Below, piece after piece: positions 5,198 through 7,608 of a DNA stretch of 7,608 nucleotides (position 1 is the stretch's first letter; each line of letters begins with the position of its first letter). The translations under genes were made by a program, and so were the position numbers. The notes beneath the pieces are model-generated. The model had not been told where the DNA came from, searched no databases, and saw nothing but the letters and a program-made list of their open reading frames with translations. The stretch comes from CAYTET01 sp964436975. GTDB taxonomy: Bacteria; Bacillota_I; Bacilli_A; Erysipelotrichales; Erysipelotrichaceae. The DNA lies in the NCBI GenBank assembly GCA_964436975.1, contig CAYTET010000073.1, forward strand, positions 1 through 7,608, given 5' to 3'.

Positions 5198-6730
5198 ATG
5201 GGAATTGTAATTGATGACGATCTGTGCGAAGGATGCGGCAAATGCGTTCCAAAGTGTACACATGCCGCATTGAAAATGGTTGGAGATCTTGCCGTTGTCG
5301 ATAACCGGTTCTGCGTTGACTGCGGCATCTGCATCGACTACTGCCCAAGTGATGCGATGGATCTGACAGAAAACGTAGTAGGTTCAACGCATGACGAAAA
5401 AAAGGAAGTTGACGAAACAGGCGTCAAGCGGGTCTATATTGCACCTGAAAACGTCTGTATTGAACGGCTGGACGGCTGCGATGACTGCCATTCCTGCGTT
5501 AAAACCTGCCGGGCCCGCGAAAAGAAACTGCTCGATATTAACTGCCAGGTCTGTCTGGGCTGCGGACAGTGTATCCATACATGTGAATCCAAGGTGCTAA
5601 AGCCGAAAAATGATATAAATCTGGTCAAGGCGGCCTTGCAGTCCGGAAAGATCTGTATTGCCTGCACTTCCCCCGGAACGCGGGTCGCCCTGGGTGACAG
5701 TTTTCAGGAAAAGGCCGGTGCCAACGTCGAGGGCCGGATGGTTTCAGCTCTGCGTAAACTTGGTTTCCGCTATGTTCTGGATGTCAATTTTGCTGCAGAC
5801 GTCACCATCATGGAAGAAGCAACAGAACTTCTGAGCCGGATCAGCGGAAACGGCAAGCTGCCGATGTTTACCAGCTGCTGTCCGGCATGGGTCAAATATG
5901 CTGAATATTTTTATCCGGATCTGCTTGATCATATTTCCACATGCAAGAGTCCTATTGGCATGGAAGGTTCTTTAATTGATTCCTATTTTGCAAAGACCAT
6001 GAAGCTCAATCCGGATGAATTCTTTACTGTTGCCATTACCCCCTGCACAGCCAAAAAGGGCGAAATTAAGCGGCCGGAAATCACCGGAACCGATGCCGTA
6101 ATCACCATTCAGGAATTGTCGGCATTAATTAAAGAAAATATGAAATTTGAAGACCTTGATCCCAATGGTGCCTTTGACAGTTTCATGGGCACAGGATCCG
6201 GGGCCGGGGCCATCTTCGGAAATACCGGCGGTGTTATGGAGGCCGCTCTGCGAACGGCATACCATATGGCAACGGGAAATGAACTTGAGTATTCTGCCTG
6301 CACTGATCTGCACGGCATGGGTCAGGTAAAGAAACTGACAGCCGATATCGGCGGCACCACAGTAAAGGCCATTGTCATCAATGAAATCAGCAATGCCATT
6401 GATATACTGGAAAGTGTACGCAGCGGCACTTGTGAATATCAGTTCATTGAAATCATGAACTGCCGCGGCGGATGCATCGGCGGCGGCGGTCAGCCGCTTA
6501 TGAGCGCCGAAGATGAGTTCTACGTTAAAAAGAACCGGATAGATTCTCTGTATGAAAAAGATGCGGCCAGTGCGATTAGAACTTCGCATGAAAATCCAGA
6601 AGTGATCCGGCTGTACAAAGACTATCTGGGAAAGCCAGGCAGCGAAAAAGCCGAAAAGCTTCTGCACACCAAATTTACTGACCGGACAAAAGAATTCGAG
6701 GAATTGGAAGGGCGCAGCATCCGCGAATGA
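5198..6730 (+). CDS. Monomeric [FeFe] hydrogenase with four [4Fe-4S] ferredoxin-type motifs
   Basis: This 510-residue enzyme would interconvert H2 with protons and electrons in the cytoplasm. Four CxxCxxCxxxC motifs form two ferredoxin modules (Cys10-20, 39-49, 94-104, 119-129), an electron wire to the active site. The H-cluster motifs are TSCCPAW (225-231), TPCTAKKGE (281-289) and EIMNCRGGCIGGGGQP (418-433). Cluster ligands are Cys228, 283, 422 and 426. The proton-relay positions known from Clostridium pasteurianum CpI are kept (Glu207, Glu210, Cys227, Ser247), arguing for catalysis and not only sensing. The methionine of the usual MPC motif is threonine (Thr281), as I recall for group B enzymes such as CpIII. 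The Fe_hyd_SSU tail is present (SHENPEVIRLYKDYLG...KLLHTKF). There is no [2Fe-2S], PAS or NADH-binding domain. ATG follows CAGGAGAACGAAC. It lies 65 bases after the flavoprotein gene on the same strand, probably one operon. The HydE, HydF and HydG maturases are not in the window. Confidence 0.95.
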   Translation: MGIVIDDDLCEGCGKCVPKCTHAALKMVGDLAVVDNRFCVDCGICIDYCPSDAMDLTENVVGSTHDEKKEVDETGVKRVYIAPENVCIERLDGCDDCHSCVKTCRAREKKLLDINCQVCLGCGQCIHTCESKVLKPKNDINLVKAALQSGKICIACTSPGTRVALGDSFQEKAGANVEGRMVSALRKLGFRYVLDVNFAADVTIMEEATELLSRISGNGKLPMFTSCCPAWVKYAEYFYPDLLDHISTCKSPIGMEGSLIDSYFAKTMKLNPDEFFTVAITPCTAKKGEIKRPEITGTDAVITIQELSALIKENMKFEDLDPNGAFDSFMGTGSGAGAIFGNTGGVMEAALRTAYHMATGNELEYSACTDLHGMGQVKKLTADIGGTTVKAIVINEISNAIDILESVRSGTCEYQFIEIMNCRGGCIGGGGQPLMSAEDEFYVKKNRIDSLYEKDAASAIRTSHENPEVIRLYKDYLGKPGSEKAEKLLHTKFTDRTKEFEELEGRSIRE

Positions 6731-6777
6731 AAAGCAGCTGTCTGAAACAGATCTGGATGCATTTAAACCAGGCTTTT
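6730..6777 (+). terminator. Weak hairpin directly after the hydrogenase stop
   Basis: AAAAGC (6730-6735) can pair with GCTTTT (6772-6777), and CTGG (6753-6756) with CCAG (6768-6771). The small TCTG-AAA-CAGA hairpin lies inside. It is branched and has only T4 in the arm, so it may not stop transcription by itself. Confidence 0.25.
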
Positions 6778-6993
6778 GGATGTCTTTGTCATTTAGGCAA
6801 ATTATTCTATTAGCGGCATAGCATATAACCGCCTTTCATCAGATCATCTCAATAAAAGCTTACCTGTCACATACAGCCGGCGATTATAATAATGCAATGA
6901 TTACCTTTCATACTGTTGCGGCAGTATTGCCGGAAAACCCAGATCTGTCCTTATAACACCCTTCTTTAGAGTTCAGCGCCATTAATCCTTAAT
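6778..6993. other. Gene-free stretch after the hydrogenase operon
   Basis: No coding frame with a credible start was found on either strand. A -10-like TATAAT at 6885-6890 has no good -35 and no gene after it. CGGCA-GTAT-TGCCG (about 6917-6930) is a small perfect hairpin without a T run. Confidence 0.35.
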
Positions 6994-7042
6994 CCCCCTG
7001 AAAACAAAAGCAGCGTGCCTGCTCGGCATTTACAGGGGGTTT
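6994..7042 (+). terminator. Nested hairpin, probable operon terminator
   Basis: CCCCCTGAAAA (6994-7004) pairs with TTTACAGGGGG (7029-7039), 11 bases with one mismatch. A second hairpin inside, AGCAG-CGTGC-CTGCT (7009-7023), is followed after the outer stem by TTTATTATG. The strong GC stem next to T-rich sequence fits termination of the marR-flavoprotein-hydrogenase transcripts, 260 bases past the hydrogenase stop. The T run is short, so it could instead be a structured RNA element. Confidence 0.45.
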
Positions 7043-7126
7043 ATTATGTTCCAAAAGTTTTTAAACCCTTAGGTTATGTTTACAGATTTTTGAAATACCA
7101 GGCGGCTGTTGCTGTCTTTCCATTAA

Positions 7127-7158
7127 AAAAGTCCGATGATTTCAATAAAGAAAACCGG
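7127..7158 (-). terminator. Minus-strand terminator for the genes at the right edge
   Basis: On the minus strand GTCCG...CGGAC forms the outer stem, with TTTC-TTTATT-GAAA pairing inside, and is directly followed by TTTTTT. It lies just beyond the ends of the minus-strand coding stretch and small ORF. It is also evidence that real transcription enters from the right on this strand. Confidence 0.55.
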
Positions 7159-7176
7159 ACAGTACATGCACCAGAA

Positions 7177-7326
7177 TCAACAGATTAACTTTTTTCTTCT
7201 GATAGCATCTGTTTTTGCGCTCTTTTCATCAGCAACCGCTTCTCTTTTGTCAGTATATTGCTTTGTAACCGTATTTATTGCACCATTACATGTCCCGGTT
7301 TCAATCTCAATATGCCGTGTCGACAT
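7177..7326 (-). CDS. Small hypothetical ORF, 49 residues, overlapping the broken gene
   Basis: ATG (7324-7326) opens a 49-codon frame ending at TGA 7177-7179. The product is hydrophilic, with a lysine-rich end (VADEKSAKTDAIRRKK), and shows no membrane segment or known motif. It overlaps the 3' end of the broken gene by about 20 bases in another frame, and no good ribosome site precedes it. It may be a real coupled small gene, or the frameshifted C terminus of the broken gene. The minus-strand terminator lies immediately after. Confidence 0.3.
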   Translation of the reverse strand: MSTRHIEIETGTCNGAINTVTKQYTDKREAVADEKSAKTDAIRRKKLIC

Positions 7327-7608
7327 CTTCAGCCGTTTTAAGCACTTCTCTCAGAGGCACTCCGTCAATTTTAAAATCATCAAATACATTGCATGTTCCG
7401 ACTTCTTTATAGATATACCATTCGCCGAATCCGCCGCCGCGCAGCAGAACATCATACTGTTTGCCCTCTTTGTCCCCGACCAGCAAAAACCAGGCCTCGC
7501 CTTTATACTTGAAACTGCAGTGCTCTATAGCATTCCATTCCTTGATAATTTATGAGGCTTCGTGCACATCTGTGGGTAAATAGTAGTCCCACATCACGCT
7601 TTTGAAAG
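7307..7608 (-). pseudogene. Hypothetical protein gene with in-frame TAA, cut by the window edge
   Basis: The minus strand codes for protein-like sequence not explained by any plus-strand gene. After a stop at 7550-7552 the frame runs 80 codons, including KEWNAIEHCSFKYKGEAW, GKQYDVLLRGGGFGEWYIYK and DDFKIDGVPLREVL, to TGA at 7307-7309. Upstream of the TAA the same frame continues as MWDYYLPTDVHEAS (ATG 7592-7594) and stays open to the window edge. The downstream part has no reasonable start codon or ribosome site, so a single CAA- or AAA-to-TAA change, or a sequencing error in a draft assembly, best explains the break. I do not recognise the family. It looks like a small cytosolic protein rich in aromatic beta strands. 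A terminator follows on the same strand. Confidence 0.5.

Noticed and set aside
6125..6667. 180-codon minus-strand frame under the hydrogenase gene
   Set aside because: It is the shadow of the conserved hydrogenase C-terminal domain and has no features of its own.
6816..6826. Fourth MarR box at GCATAGCATAT
   Set aside because: Only one half-site (ATAGC) is present and the matching GCTAT arm is missing.
6862..6890. Promoter with TATAAT at 6885-6890
   Set aside because: There is no acceptable -35 at normal spacing and no gene follows on that strand.
7136..7555. 139-codon plus-strand frame at the right edge
   Set aside because: It lies antisense to the protein-like minus-strand reading, has no ribosome site, and overlaps a minus-strand terminator. 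Its composition looks like a shadow frame.
1..7608. CRISPR array or long tandem repeats
   Set aside because: No regularly spaced repeat of 20 bases or more was seen. The only repeats are short operators, hairpins and the 10-base pair at 1132-1152.

Overview
The window looks like a draft-assembly piece from a low-to-mid GC anaerobic member of the Bacillota, probably a gut Erysipelotrichia- or Clostridia-type organism. The grounds are strong GGAGG-type ribosome binding sites, a LytTR/DUF3021 regulatory pair, a multi-cluster monomeric [FeFe] hydrogenase and a tRNA-like acceptor end with encoded CCA. Placement below phylum is a guess. A run of 10 N (4840-4849) marks an assembly gap inside a gene.

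Left part (1-1825). The 3' portion of an IS66-family transposase runs in from the left edge. The element appears to end at base 1078, where the strand reads ...GACGCTTAC, the complement of an IS66-type GTAAGCGTC terminus. About 170 bases further on is an isolated 3' end of a tmRNA- or tRNA-Ala-like gene (1251-1280, ending CTCCACCA) followed by an intrinsic terminator, with no RNA body upstream. This is what an integrated island leaves at its boundary. A pair of 10-base direct repeats lies between the IS end and this core. The rest of 1321-1825 holds no gene I can support, only hairpins, one of which is a terminator for the next, leftward operon.

Middle left (1826-2742, minus strand). A two-gene operon encodes a stand-alone LytTR DNA-binding protein and a four-helix DUF3021 membrane protein. 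The layout matches LytTR regulatory systems, in which the membrane protein restrains the activator. A promoter and a pair of imperfect direct repeats 21 bases apart lie just upstream, suggesting autoregulation.

Centre and right (2941-6730, plus strand). The most interesting block is a MarR-family regulator, then a cytosolic FAD-binding fumarate-reductase-type flavoprotein (broken only by the assembly gap), then a 510-residue [FeFe] hydrogenase with four [4Fe-4S] motifs. A 14-base palindromic box, GATAGCNNGCTATT, occurs three times: once over the predicted marR -35 and twice as a perfect 16-base inverted pair in front of the flavoprotein gene. I infer that MarR controls itself and the flavoprotein-hydrogenase operon. 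A plausible job is to couple hydrogen metabolism, through ferredoxin or another carrier, to reduction of an activated C=C bond in an unknown substrate. The two enzyme genes are separated by a strong hairpin that may set their expression ratio.

Right edge (6731-7608). After the hydrogenase there is a gene-free stretch with two hairpins. On the minus strand there follows a protein-coding stretch (7307 to the window end) broken by an in-frame TAA, an overlapping 49-codon ORF, and a minus-strand terminator at 7127-7158.
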